Of a stretch of DNA of 64,000 nt, positions 32,382 through 43,891 are shown one piece after another. A program made the position numbers and the translations under genes. The stretch is taken from NCBI GenBank assembly GCA_949130495.1, contig OX422211.1:537976872-538040871 (forward strand), given 5' to 3'. The first letter of the stretch is position 1. Each line of letters starts with the position of its first letter. The DNA comes from Sambucus nigra. Lineage: Eukaryota; Streptophyta; Magnoliopsida; Dipsacales; Adoxaceae. The notes under the pieces were generated by a model. That model was given only the letters and a program-made list of their open reading frames with translations. It searched no databases and was not told the DNA's origin.

Positions 32382-34917
32382 CACCACTCTCAAACAAAGC
32401 ATTGCTAGTCCTCGAGCAATAAGATAGAGAGAAAGAGAAAGATAAGAAATCAAAAGTGTACCACTTTCATTGGCACTTGCAATTGCACTTAGCATATGCA
32501 ACAAGGCTTTAAATCTATAGGTTGACCTACAGAACGAGTCGTGAGGGTTTGCAGGGAATATACCCACAAAATTCTTTATTTAAAAAAAAATTATTGAAAG
32601 GCAGTCAATCTCTTATTAGACATAGAATGATCGCACAATCCATCATGAGAGAAACAATTTCATAAATACAAGCTAAAATGTAGAAAATGCTAGCTAAGTA
32701 AATACACAAGGCACATCCTTCCTAGAACTCAACGTGTGTAGTGTGAATCAGTCAAAACGGGTCGAGTATCACAAGAGTAATTTCTAGATTGCCTCTTCAG
32801 AATCAACGCTTCAACTTCAAAATCTCACAGATATATCTCTCTCAATCGAACTCACGAGATTTGGGTAAGTGTATCGCTCTTGTGTGAGAGAAGGTGAGTA
32901 AATGTAAGCAAGGTCAAACGTCTCACACGCATGTAAGGAAGAACGAATATTAAGAAAGAAAATGATCTCATGAAAGAATGTTAATCACTATAATGAGAAC
33001 GTCGAGTTATTCACCACGTTGAATTTTATTTGCCCGAACACCTAGGAGAGAACATGGATTTATATGGGTGAGTGGAAATGACAAGGATGGGGTGAGGTAG
33101 GTAGGATAGGATGGTTGTGTGCAATGTTGGATCTAAGATGGATGGATATGCGATGTGTGATAGAAGTGTTCAATACATGAAAAACAAATGTCTTATTTCA
33201 AAACTAACTACTAACTATAAACTCTCTTTCTTTTCTTTTCTTTTTTTTTTTCGATTTTTCTTTTCTTTTTCTCTATTTTTTTTTCTTCTTTTTCTTTTCT
33301 ATCTTTTGCTATTTTTCTATTTTTTTTCTTTTTTTTATACTCTCAACACTTGAGACATTTAACATTTGGAATCAACACTCTTTATTTGAAAATGAAAGAT
33401 GATATGAAGATGATAGGTGATGGTGTGGGTAAATATGTGAAAATATGGAAGAGGATGGGAGTGTAATGAGTGAAGTGTGTGGGTGAAAACCTAGTGATCG
33501 GGACAAATTTCATGGCACATGTTTCTTACAACTCGAAAGTGATGTCGTTCTAAGTGATTAAAGCCAAAATTTTAATGAAAAATAATGAGATCATACAACA
33601 ATTTAATGCGGACCCAAACGAAGTTGAATCAACTTATGACTCGGAGATTGCGTAAAACACTTTGAAAGGGTGAAGGGTACAAATCTCACAAGCTAAAGTC
33701 TCTACTAGTGATCCTTAAGGTTCTCTTGAGAATTTTAGTACTCCTCAACTCTAAACCGTGGTGACGTGATAAGTGAGCAAATTTTGTCGAGTCTAGGAAT
33801 TCATGGTGCAAAATGCCTTATTATGTCTTACATAAGCTATTTAGAAAAAATATTCTCTAGCTTGATTCGTAGACTTAAAAAGATGGATGGTAGAAAATTC
33901 ACATCAATGAGTGAGATGAAAGAAACTGCACAAAAATTTTAAAAATTAGCTTTAAAAATAAAAAAATTTCAAAAGATGTACGATTTTGATATAATTCCCC
34001 ACCCCCAAACAAAAAGGAACATCGTCCTCGATGTTAAGTAAAATCAGTTTTAAAATTGAGAGCATAAGGTAGGAAAGAGATTACCAGAATCAACCGCTAA
34101 TGAAGTGGACAGATGTAGCCATAAATAAACCTGAATAAATTATAAAAAAAAGTCTACGAGTCTATAAACATGGTAAAGCATTGGGTGGTGTGAAAAACCA
34201 CCCCCAAACAGGATGAGACTCATACATGAACAACGGGCTGCCTCCCGATAGCGCTAAGTTTAATGTCTTCAGCCAGAACGAACGGTTCTCACCCTAAAGA
34301 TAAGATCTATGAAAGTGCTGCGCGACAGAAAAATGGGGTGATGATAATCACCCCCAAACAAGACTGATGCGTCAGTCTGGATGGATAAAGGCTAAAAATG
34401 GTCAATGGACTTGTATGGCAAAGTTCATCACGCGATGCAAAGCATCGGTAGACCATGGGTGGGGGGGGGGGGTATTAAGGTAATGGTGAAAAAGGCATGG
34501 ATGATTAAGCATCGATCACGGGCCTTATTGAGCAGGAAGGTGAGGGAAACAGGGGCCCTATAATAATGGTGATCAAGTTTGTGAGGAAGGCGAAATGGTG
34601 TGGAAATAGTGATGGCGGTGTGTCTCATAAAAATGACACGACCGTTCAATGAATGGGAGATGATAATGGTCGCGCCGTGACACGCCAGGGAGATGTTGAG
34701 AGAAAAAATCGACACCATAAGAGAGTGGCGGGCATAGGGTAACAAGCTCGGTGTCACGGTGGAGAGTAGAACCATAACTCTCGTGGAAGGTGGATGATGG
34801 TTTCAGGTGAGGATCTGAAAATATAGATGAAAACTTGAAATGTGTACAATCAAGATCCAAATCAGGTGGTGGGATAAATGGTGGATCGGGTGGGATAAAT
34901 GGTGGAGGAAGGTGATC
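32382..34917 (-). mobile_element. 3' non-coding region of element C
   Basis: About 2.5 kb without a supportable gene. Near the LTR the element strand reads ttgctcgaggactagcaatg, the family-typical motif ahead of the polypurine region. A T/C tract lies at 33229-33345. Near 34213-34260 the element strand carries aaacttagcgctatcgggag, a motif repeatedly seen 3' of coding in Athila/Tat elements. Short frames at 34428-34860 on the minus strand have no recognisable features. Confidence 0.6.
33229..33345. repeat. Pyrimidine (T/C) simple-sequence tract
   Basis: Almost pure cttttcttttctttttt-type sequence on the plus strand, interrupted by a few gatttt and gctatttt units. It falls in the 3' non-coding part of element C. 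Similar T-rich tracts occur in element B (20336-20420). Confidence 0.85.
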
Positions 34918-35478
34918 TTACTCAAGAGTGGGAGATACACACTCCTCATGAGGCTCAGAGAGATCCTCAAGGTCACTCGCAAGAGGAGGTGTGGAAATAA
35001 ACGAGTGAGTGATCAACTTCTCCACAAGAGTAGCATCAGTGAATGTGGTGGGTGGGTAAGACGAGGCACCATGCTCAGAGATAGAGGGATGACTAGAAAT
35101 ATCTGGCTCAAAGGGAGCCATACATGGTGAGATATCATCTATATCCGGATAGGTTGGCACTATCATGGATTCTATCTCAGAAAAATGGTGAGCACTCGTA
35201 GCCGGAGCTAACCTAAAAGATATGGGCATGTCAGAGACATATGCGATTGGGGCATAAGGTAAAAGCTCGGGCATATTTTTGGATATTACGGGAGTGGGAA
35301 TGTGAACTTGAAGTGTGGGTTCATGTGGCCAGGGTGGGATTTGATCAGGCTCACTAATGAAAGGTAAATCAACATAAGTGTCAACTTGAGGCCCGGACCA
35401 TGGGATGGTCTCAACATCGAGATTCGCGGGAGGATACGGTTGTTCACACTCAAAGTCAGTGGCAGAAGACGACGCATC
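34918..35478 (-). pseudogene. Gag-like ORF of element C, C-terminal part, cut by solo LTR G
   Basis: This is the downstream part of the ORF that begins at 37818. It is rich in Pro, Ser, Asp and Glu (ATDFECEQPYPPANLD, PHEECVSPTLE at the end) and has no zinc knuckle or protease motif that I recognise. The open frame extends to 35574, but positions 35479-35574 belong to LTR G and are only accidentally in frame. No known family is assigned; the gag call comes from its position after the primer-binding site. Confidence 0.5.
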
Positions 35479-37000
35479 TGTAAGGACACAAATTTCCAAT
35501 TGAGTCCTTTGTAGTTTTGGCTCAATTCTGGACAAAAACATTTGAGTCATAGGATAGAGTTCAAGTTTATCCATTCAAGCCTATGACGTGTTTATTGAAG
35601 ACATAGCGGCCAAGATATTAAAGCTTCATCAAATGCCGTGTGTGTTGTGCCTCGTTTCTACGTCATCAATATGGTTCCATTGCTCCTAAGGTATGAATGC
35701 ATTTTAATATATATATATAGGAGCTTGGAACATTATTTATTGGGTGTATGCTAGAAATTTATTGTGGGTGTTAGTATTTTTTTGTTAAATTTTTTTGAAT
35801 TCATAGTTCTAAATATTTTGTTCTCGGACACCTTTCAGTAGAAAAATCATATCAAATAAAAAAAATCAGAAAAATACAAAATTGGCGGCCACGCGTTCGT
35901 ATCGAAATTATCTAGAACCATGGGCTAAGATCTCGTTAGATAGGTCGTTCAAATGACCTCGTTCAAACGAGAAGTCATTCGAAAGAGATTTTTTTCCCGT
36001 TCTGTCTCTTCGTTAGAAGTCTCGTTCAAACGAGATTTCTAACGAAAAAACAGCGGGAACAGTTTTAAGCCAGTTTTTTCCACTTTTCAACTACTTTGCT
36101 CCACTTCTTTTTTGAAGACAACTTTTTCACATTTCTATGAGTCATTAGAGCAAAATACTTTGAAGCAAAATTTCCTTTTTATGTGTTAAGTTTTATGGAG
36201 TAAATTCCTTTCAAAACACATATACACCCATATGTTTGTCTATATCCAAGCTTTAACATATATATAATGCTTGGAGTGTTTGGCACCGATTTTCTCTACA
36301 CCATTGAAGAAGAGAGTTTGAGTTTTCTTTTCAACTCATAAAGGAGAAGAGCTTTGTTAGATGTGACATTCCCACTCGAAGAAAGGCTTCATTGAGGGTT
36401 GACGGTTGTCCAAAAGTCTCATTGGTGGATTCCAAGATTCTGGTGGAGTTTTGGGATTGTCGACTAGGCAGAGGTGTTTACAAGAAGACGCGTCAAGGCT
36501 TGAAGGGAGTCGAGTCGAGGAAGTAAGTCATCTATCTTGTAGTTGTAAAAGCGTACTTAGTGGACTTAAGGCTAGGTCCGTCCGAGGTTTTTTCCATTTG
36601 GGTTTTCCTCGTACATCCGACGTAGTGCGATTGAGATTTATTTTATCTTGCTATATCACCTAGATGCATGCTTAGGACTAAAAGATAAAATTAGTTCAAA
36701 ATCACAATCTATTTAAATTGGTGCAAATTTAATGTTTGGGTATGTTCAATTTAATTCAAGTGCAAAATTACTTTATCTTGATAACATGCAAGTTTAACTT
36801 GAATTGGATTAATGTGTGTTTAAGTCGAAATGAAAATTGTGTGTGTAGTTTTAATTTCACTTTTAGTTTAGTTTTATTTTTTTTTCATAAGTTGGTTTGT
36901 TCTCTTTAAGAAAAGAAAATTTTAAATAACTTTTGAAAAATTAAAATTTGAACCATTTCATTATATTTGAATTTAAAAATTGGAGGCTTCCGCACTTTCA
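35479..37000 (+). mobile_element. Solo LTR G of a D-related copia family, with target duplication GCATC
   Basis: A 1522-bp LTR beginning tgtaaggacacaaatttcc, close to the D LTR start, and ending cactttca. It is flanked by gcatc at 35474-35478 and 37001-37005, a perfect 5-bp target duplication. There is no internal sequence, so two LTRs probably recombined to leave one. It shares the cttgcgg-like block near 35600, ggtatgaatgcat near 35690 and the cctcgtacatccgacg ending block with the D LTR, but is clearly another subfamily. Palindromic cgttcaaacg motifs cluster at 35931-36046. Confidence 0.92.
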
Positions 37001-37005
37001 GCATC

Positions 37006-37818
37006 ATCACTCCATGTGGGGGCAACAATGGGTTGACTTGGGGTGAAGTCCGACTCTCGCTCACACTCAATTTCATTTAATATTTGTTCAAGCCGTTGAA
37101 GGGCTTCATTTTGAATTTGAGTGGCTTGATCTTGCTCGAGTATGAACTTTTACAAGAGGCTTTCGAGAGAGGATGTGGATGGTGGTGGAGTGACGGGTGG
37201 TAGTGGTGGTTGAGGTGGACATAACTCGCTATAATCGTGATTATAAGGATAATATTCATATAAAGTGTGGGGAATGGGGTAAAGTTCATTATACATGAAA
37301 GGATCGCCTTCGCGATGGACAAATGGTTGATACTCATGGGGTGCGTAATGAGGAGACTGATCGTGAAGGGGTGCACAAGGTTGCCATGATGACTGTTGGA
37401 ATGTGTGAGGATCCACAACATCGGGTTGGGATTCATATTGAATGAAAGGGTGATCAGGCCTCCACGAATAGCTAGGGTACTCACACAACTCGGGATTGGG
37501 TATATCGTGATAATAGGCCGAGGTGGGTTCCAGAATAGTGTCATATGGATACACATGTTCCATGGTGGGTTCAGATGGATATGAATAGTGTGGGCACTCA
37601 TGGGACAAGTGATCGGCATAGTAACAATGGGTGCTCGACAAGGTACGCGACACGTCGACACTTGACACCGAGGGTGATGGAATATGAGGTGCGTGCAGAG
37701 ATGGGTCAAGAGTATCAATGGTACTCGTGAGAGAGGTGGAATCACTAAAAATATCATAAAGAGACCGCTCGGGATCACTCTCACACGTGTCAATGGAAAA
37801 TGACCAAAGTAGTCCCAT
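37006..37818 (-). pseudogene. Gag-like ORF of element C, N-terminal part
   Basis: Starts MGLLWSFSIDTCESDPERSL at 37818. Residues about 20-215 are unusually rich in Pro, Tyr, His and Ser (YPSEPTMEHVYPYDTILEP; YNELYPIPHTLYEYYPYN), with no predicted globular domain known to me. After SSLESLL a single in-frame stop (37147-37149) is followed in the same frame by a likely coiled coil, KFILEQDQATQIQNEAL, reaching the LTR G insertion at 37005. With G and the stop discounted the ORF would have been about 457 codons. It begins about 1 kb after the primer-binding site, as a gag would. Confidence 0.5.
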
Positions 37819-38854
37819 AAAAGACGTTCTTTGGCTATGTGGAGAGAAGTATTTTTTTGGATTTTTTAAAAGATTTTTTCAAAAGGAAAGAAAATATTTT
37901 TGGATTTTTTTATAAAAATGAAAGAAAATATGTTTGGATTTTTGTAAAAATAAAGGAAGAAAATATTTTTTGGAGTTTTTATAAAAATAATAGAAGAAAA
38001 TATTTTTGGAGTTTTTTTTTTAAGAAAAGATAGGGAAAAATATGGACTCTTGATTGAACGAACTAACTAAAACCGACTACCAAAAAATGAATTGGACACA
38101 TGCAAGTCAAGGATAAAATCTAACTAACACATAGCCAATTTTTATCTTTAAATTTAGTGAAAGGGTAGCCAAATTTTAATTAAGTCCGCATGCGATAAAA
38201 ATCACGGAAATTATCTTTGTGATCGCCTTTTCAAAAATGTTCTCTTATTGGGCTACCTAGTTGATTGATTTTAAATTTAGTGATAGCTAGGGTAGAACAC
38301 AAATGGTAAGCGAGTGAGTCGGGTGATGAAATCCCTTCTCGTGAATGACTGGGTGTAGGTCTTAGCAATTTAATTCATCACACCATTCGAAAATAAATGC
38401 GAACATAAAATCAAATAAGAGCACACAAGCACACACAATAATTGACTCGCTAACAGGAGAGGCGCGAGTGCTCAAGAGATGTACCTCCCACGTTTTTTAC
38501 GCCGTGGGGTGCCAAAAAATTTTGATCGATCGGGGGGAGATTACGCCTATCTCAGTCGGCCCCGGGAGTCCTGTCGATCCAAGGTAGAGAGGCTTCTTGT
38601 CCTCGCCTTGGAAGCCCTCTCTCTACCTTGTCCGCTTTCCCTATCATGCTTTTCTTCTATTATTATAATTTTAAAATGAAAAATATGGTGTCTCTATGCA
38701 CCGCAGTACAAGCCAAGAATAAAAATCCTAATATAAGCCCTCTAATAAAATGCAAAAATGGTACTAAAAACAACAAAGTGCAAAAAATAAATGAACTACA
38801 ATATGAAATCCGCTCCAAGTGCTTCACGCTCCCAAGAATGGCAACGACGCCATT
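37819..38854 (-). mobile_element. Leader of element C with tRNA-Asp-like primer-binding site
   Basis: A non-coding leader with A-rich repeats (aagaaaatatttttgga-type units at 37850-38035). Its right end carries the primer-binding site at 38831-38852: the element strand reads TGGCGTCGTTGCCATTCTTG starting 2 nt from the LTR end. This departs from the consensus tRNA-Asp site of element B at several positions but keeps the same start, so the site has decayed. Confidence 0.65.
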
Positions 38855-40272
38855 TGATAACTTTGACTTTTGTGTGTAGTCGTTGTTAAAGCCAAGTCAA
38901 TCAAAACCTCAATTACCTACAAAATATAACAAACTAACGTGTAGAGGTAAGCAAGGGTATCAATCCAGATCAAGGGGGTAAAGCGAGGGGAAAACAACTG
39001 TAATTCACTTTTTATTTTCGTTTTGGGATTTTTACTTTTTCTATTATTTTTTTAGCTTTTTTAATATTAAAACAATTATCAAAGGTGAATGAAACTATAT
39101 TAAACTAAATGAGAGATGAAAACAACTAACTAAAAGAATGAGATAAAAATGAAACTAAGTAAATCTAACTAAATAAAAATCTAAAATAAGAGATTAGTGA
39201 GAAAATAAAAGTGAGAACAATCAAGGGCTACGATGACTCAAAATATTTTAGTTAATCATAATTCATTAGTTCATTAAAATTAATTATCCCAAGTTAGTAT
39301 CAAAATCGCAAATCAACTCTCGTTAAAAATGTAATTTTAATAATAACATTTTAGTTAATTAAATTTAACACTCCTCCAACTCTTGAAAAGTAGATCTAAA
39401 CATCATTTAATAGATCACCCACTAGGATCGATCTAGTAGACTAGTTTAAATCATAGAAAATAAATTTTAGAGTTGAAATTCAAATCATAATACCGCACTT
39501 GAGAGACTCCTATCTCTAGTACAAATCTAAAATGGGTATTATAACTAGAATTTCAATTTTCTCTCGAAAATCATTTACCCTATCTCGAGGCGTAAACACA
39601 AAAGTAAGACTGCAAAATTAATCATCAAAGAGATATTTAATTTAAATAAGCTAATTAAAGTAAGATTAACATCAAATAATGGTTACCCCACCTCTTGAAA
39701 GGGTATCTAGCCTAACATGATTTTAAACATGATGAACAAATAATTAAGGCTTTAAACAAATAAAATAGAAGGGTAAGAGGACAAATCTTCAAACAAATCT
39801 CATTGATTTGCAAAATTGGACTCTAATACTCCATTGAAATTGAGCCACATCCATTTAAATTAAGCTTTCCACAATATTCAACTACATACAAACACTCAAT
39901 TGAATCACTCAACAATTAATTTCTCACATTTCTCTAAAAAAAATAAAATTAAAATAAAAACCTACCTAAAAAATTAAAAATATAAAGTGTTTCTCTCTCT
40001 AACTCTCTAAAACCCTAATTTGATAGGTCTTCAAATGGCCTTGAGTCATCTTTTATAGTCCACATGGAGCTAAGGGTATATGTGGAAATAGGCTAGGGGT
40101 GTGCATGAGGTTGTGGTGTAGGAAGGTATTTTAGGTGACACACACAAGTGCATGTGTGTTGAGTGAGGTGATAAAATCTGGCTTGGTGTGAGGGGCACTA
40201 TAGGAAATAAGGGGGACAAAAGGTAGATAAGGTAGTTGGGGGTAATTTAGGAATAATGGGACAAAAGGTTAT
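38855..40272 (-). repeat. 5' LTR of element C, first part (before insertion of D)
   Basis: It begins tgataactttgactt and follows the left LTR (29647-31060) with scattered substitutions and small indels. It stops at ggttat where element D is inserted. The last five bases (gttat, 40268-40272) are the left copy of D's target duplication. Confidence 0.88.
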
Positions 40273-41952
40273 TGTAAGGACATAAATTTTCAATTGAGTC
40301 CCTGTATTGTTTTGACTTAATTCCATGAACAAAACTGTGTTTGTAATATGTCATAGGGAGAATTTTATTTTTTCACGATCCCACTTGGTCTATGACGTAT
40401 TGTAAAAATTGAAGACGTTGCGGCAAAGCTTCAAAGATTTAATCATGCCGATGTTTATTTGGTGCAAGTTTACTCGTCTTCAAAGTTAATTTCATTCTGA
40501 GATCACTCAGGTATGAATGCGTATAATTAATGGTGCTCGGAATTATTTTATAAAAAGACAAGGTTCTAAAAAATGCGGGGCGTGATTGAGGCGTGGAGGC
40601 CAAGCCTTAAGCCTTAGAAGCCTAGGCGGGCCTAGGCGTAAAAAGGCGTGAAAAGGCGTTTAGGCCTTCTTTATATAATTTTATATTTTTTAACCATAAC
40701 AAGGCTATTAAAATACAAAAATTGCACATATCATAAAAATATTTCTGAATATATGCAAATTAAAATACTATTTGATTATTTTGGATGAGATAATGGTCCG
40801 GTTTGTAAACAAATTCTTTAAAAGGCGACATCGTTTCACTAAAGCATTGTTGTTTTTAGAAAAAAGTGTGCCTTAAGGGTTTTACCAAGAATAAGACGTG
40901 AAAAGCGTAAGGCGAGGCATTTCTCCCAAGCCTTAAGCCTAGGCGGAGCCTAGGCGGGTTTTTTAGAAAAGTGATAAAAGATAAGGATGTAATTTTTATA
41001 AAGAAAAATATTTTTAAATGTTTTAAAAGTGTTTTAATGGTTTAAACTTCATTTTATGATGATAAGCTCGAAATAAAGTTTAACTAATTTGAATCTCTTT
41101 GCTAAGAGACGTTTTTATCCTAACGTCAAACTTTCACAAGGTCGCTTGAACGACATTGGATCTCGTTCGAACGAGATATAATATCGCGCGAACGACATGC
41201 TTAAGTCGTTCGAATGACACATTTTTCGAGGCAGTGTTTAAATCCTATTTAAACAGTGTTTGCATCATAATTTCGTAAGTGTGCTTTCTGGAAAACAGTT
41301 TTACAAACCAGAACGTTGTTTGCACATGTTTTCAAAGGTTTAAAAGTCTTAAACACATCCTTAGAGTTTGCAAAGATCCGAGTTATCATTCTTATATGTT
41401 TAAGTGATCTTGTTGCATCAAAGTTGTTTGTTCTACACACTGAACACAAAGGGTTTTGCGGTGAAGAAGCAACGGACATCGTGTTCGACATCATAGACGT
41501 ATAAAAGCCATATCGGAGGACACCGAGACATACGTGGACGCGTGTGTTGTGGATAGAGATCGTAGAAGACGGAATTTCTGCGTGGGCACTATTAAAGAGC
41601 GGTTGAAGATCAGAAGGAGCGTCAAGACCCATGGGGATCGAGTCTTAGTGTAAGGTTAATCTGTCTTTGTAAAACCATTGTTCATAGTGATTTTCTGGCT
41701 TGGGCCGTCCGAGGTTGTTTTCCCGTTTTGGGTTTTTTCCTCGTACATCCAGCGTTGTGAGTATTCTTTACTTTACTTTACTTGCTTTAATCACTAGATG
41801 CATGTTTGGGATTAATCAAGATAAAATTGGTTTAAAGTAAGAATTGGGTTTTCACAACTTGGTTGGTGCATAATTAAAAGTTGGATCTTTTTCGAAGAAA
41901 AATTGGTTTTGTTTAAAACACACACATCGGGCCACTCACAACACGTTCCTCA
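40273..41952 (+). repeat. 5' LTR of element D, carrying a hAT-type MITE
   Basis: It runs tgtaaggacataaattt ... acacgttcctca. Without the MITE it would be about 1256 bp, the same as the 3' LTR. I counted nine substitutions against the 3' LTR in the first 175 bases, which suggests an old insertion. Four cgttcgaacg-like palindromes at 21-22 bp spacing lie at 41141-41218. The tail gtttggtccgt-like block with cctcgtacatcc near 41750 is shared with LTRs H and G. Confidence 0.92.
40559..40973. mobile_element. hAT-type MITE inside the D 5' LTR
   Basis: A 415-bp insertion with imperfect terminal inverted repeats: caaggttctaaaaaa at the left and ttttttagaaaagtg at the right (12 of 15 positions pair). 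It is flanked by the 8-bp duplication ataaaaga (right copy 40974-40981; left copy 40550-40558 with one extra a). The undisturbed target is present once in the other LTR at 46220-46227. Both ends are rich in aggcg/cgcct motifs (ggcgtgaaaaggcgtttagg near 40645; aagcctaggcggagcctagg near 40935). No transposase is encoded. Size, target duplication length and terminal sequence fit a hAT-derived MITE. Confidence 0.9.
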
Positions 41953-41955
41953 AAT

Positions 41956-41967
41956 TGGTATCAGAGC
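41956..41967 (+). other. Primer-binding site of element D (initiator tRNA-Met)
   Basis: tggtatcagagc, a full match to the plant initiator tRNA-Met primer-binding site, 3 nt after the end of the 5' LTR (ttcctca). The site in element H differs by one base. Confidence 0.92.
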
Positions 41968-42012
41968 TAGAAAATATTTTTATTTGTTTTGTGATCCCGT
42001 GTGTTTTCAAAG

Positions 42013-43891
42013 ATGAATTCTGGATATAATGAATATTCTCGAACTCCTATTTTTTATGGCACTAATTACACTTATTGGAAGATGAGAATGAGATGTGATT
42101 TAAAATCTATTGATGAGCGAGTTTGGCTTGCAGTTGAAAAAGGTTGGACACCCCCCAGTCACTATTGTAGGTGAGGTCACTAGTTTAAAGCCTGTTGAGT
42201 CATGGACCGAAACTGAACAAAGACTTGCACAATATAATTCTAAGGGTCTGCACGTTATTTCTTCACATGTCACACAGGAAGAATATAACAGAATTATGAT
42301 TTGTGAAACATCAAAAGAGGCTTAGGATATTTTGGCACTCACTCATGAGGAAATTAGCACGGTTAGGGCGTCAAAACTTCAAAATCTCACTACACAGTTT
42401 GAGACCATTGGGATGTTAGAGAGTGAGACCTTTGATGAGTTTTATGCTAGGTTGTCCAATATTGTCAACTCATCATTTAACCTAGGTGAGAAAATTCCTG
42501 ACAACCGTGTCATTAAGAAAGTCCTTAGGTCGTTGCCTAGTAGGTTTGATGCGAAAGTGACCATTTAAAATTCCTTGGGTAGGTTAGAGTCAATGAAACT
42601 AGAAGAGATTGTAGGTGACTTACAAACCTATGAAATCGACATAATTACCTCCAATCAAATGCCTAAGAATGAAAAGGGTATTGCTTTGAAAACTCGGAAG
42701 GAGGAAATTAAAGTTTTGGATTCGGATTCGAATTTCGATTCCGATTTTGAGGATGTTGCTTTGTTGGCAAAGAAATTTAAAAAATTTATTAAGTTTCAAA
42801 AGCAATCGAAAGATGCCAAGAAATTTGAAAAATTCAAGAACAACAAAGTAGATCCCACCTCTAAGGATAAGTTTGAAAAGCCTAAGAGAGATGAGTCGGA
42901 TAAGTGTTTTGGGTGTGAGGGGTATGGTCACAAGGTTAAGGAGTGTCCCACTAGACTTAAGAAAGAGGGCAAACAACCCGTTGTCTATAATGCCACCTTA
43001 AGTGATAGTGAACCGGAAGAGGGAGAGAGTTCTCCCATTGAGCGTAACTTTGTCGCGTTTATGGCATGTCATGTGACCGACAACGACAATACTCATGTGA
43101 ATGACACTTCCGAGGAGGTTTTAAGTGTATCCCATGTTAGTAAGGGTGAAGAGAGTGACGAGGAGGAGATTGATGTGAAAGAATTGCAAAATGCGTTTAA
43201 TGAGTTGTATGCCGAAACGGTGAAGGTGAAAAAGGCTAACTCAAAATTACAATCTAAGTTGAATGAGAGTGCCATAGAAAATAATGATAGTTTGATTGAG
43301 GATCTTAGGGCACGAGAGAAGAAGTTTAGGGAGAAATTAGAGTTTGTGGAGAAAGAGAGAGATAATCTCCGCGGTTTGATGGAGTCCTTGAAAAAGGAGA
43401 TTTTAGAGTTTGAGGAAACTAGGCGTTTACTCGAGTCTAGGATTCTTGAGTTAGAGGAGAGGTTGAAATACTCGTCTAGAGGCAAGTTTGATTTGGAGGC
43501 TAGGTCGGAGAAGTTAGATAAGATCTTAGGCACCGTCCAAATTAAGGGAGATAGGGGAGGTATAAGTTTTGGTGAGCGAGTTGTTCCCATTCCCCCCGCA
43601 CGTGTGAGAAACACTAGGATGGTTAGAAAAGGTCCACATAAAGGTAATCATTCCCACCACCGCTACACTTGCTCGTTTTTTGGTAGGAAATGTCACCTTA
43701 GGCATTATTATTACGACCTTAGACAAGCCCCTAGGGAGTTTAGGAATAAAGTTGCCCCGGTTCCCAAAACCCCCATGTGTCGTTTTACACCTACTTGGGT
43801 TAGGAAATCGGATTTAGTGGCTTTAGGAATTAAACTTCATGATTCTCGTTTGGGTGCACTTGATTCTTCCCATGCTAAATCTAAAGGATGA
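42013..43891 (+). pseudogene. Gag of element D (SIRE/Maximus-like), one frameshift and two stops
   Basis: The ATG at 42013 starts MNSGYNEYSRTPIFYGTNY followed by YWKMRMRCDL, the usual start of copia gags of this lineage. A run of six C at 42151-42156 shifts the frame. The gag core continues from 42110 (ESWTETEQRLAQYNSK; SETFDEFYARLSNIVNSSFN) with nonsense codons at 42323-42325 and 42566-42568. The final 438 codons are open (42575-43891). They contain the zinc knuckle CFGCEGYGHKVKEC (42905-42946), an acidic stretch, a long coiled coil (about 43220-43530) and a second knuckle that has lost two ligands (CSFFGRKCHLRHYYY). The frame ends without any protease. The long open 3' half after early lesions is notable. 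Confidence 0.88.

Noticed and set aside
34428..34860. Two overlapping minus-strand frames (115 and 95 codons) as genes
   Set aside because: No recognisable motif, mutual overlap in different frames, and location in the 3' non-coding part of element C.
37077..37793. 238-codon minus-strand frame overlapping C's gag-like ORF
   Set aside because: It overlaps the 222-codon frame starting at 37818 in another phase. The latter has the likely start, continues in phase past one stop into a coiled coil, and joins in phase with the part beyond LTR G.
41141..41218. Heat-shock elements (nGAAnnTTCn) as an explanation of the palindromes
   Set aside because: Heat-shock elements need GAA and TTC blocks separated by two bases. 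Here they abut (TTCGAA) or are four bases apart (GAACCGGTTC, GAATCGATTC), so the spacing does not fit.
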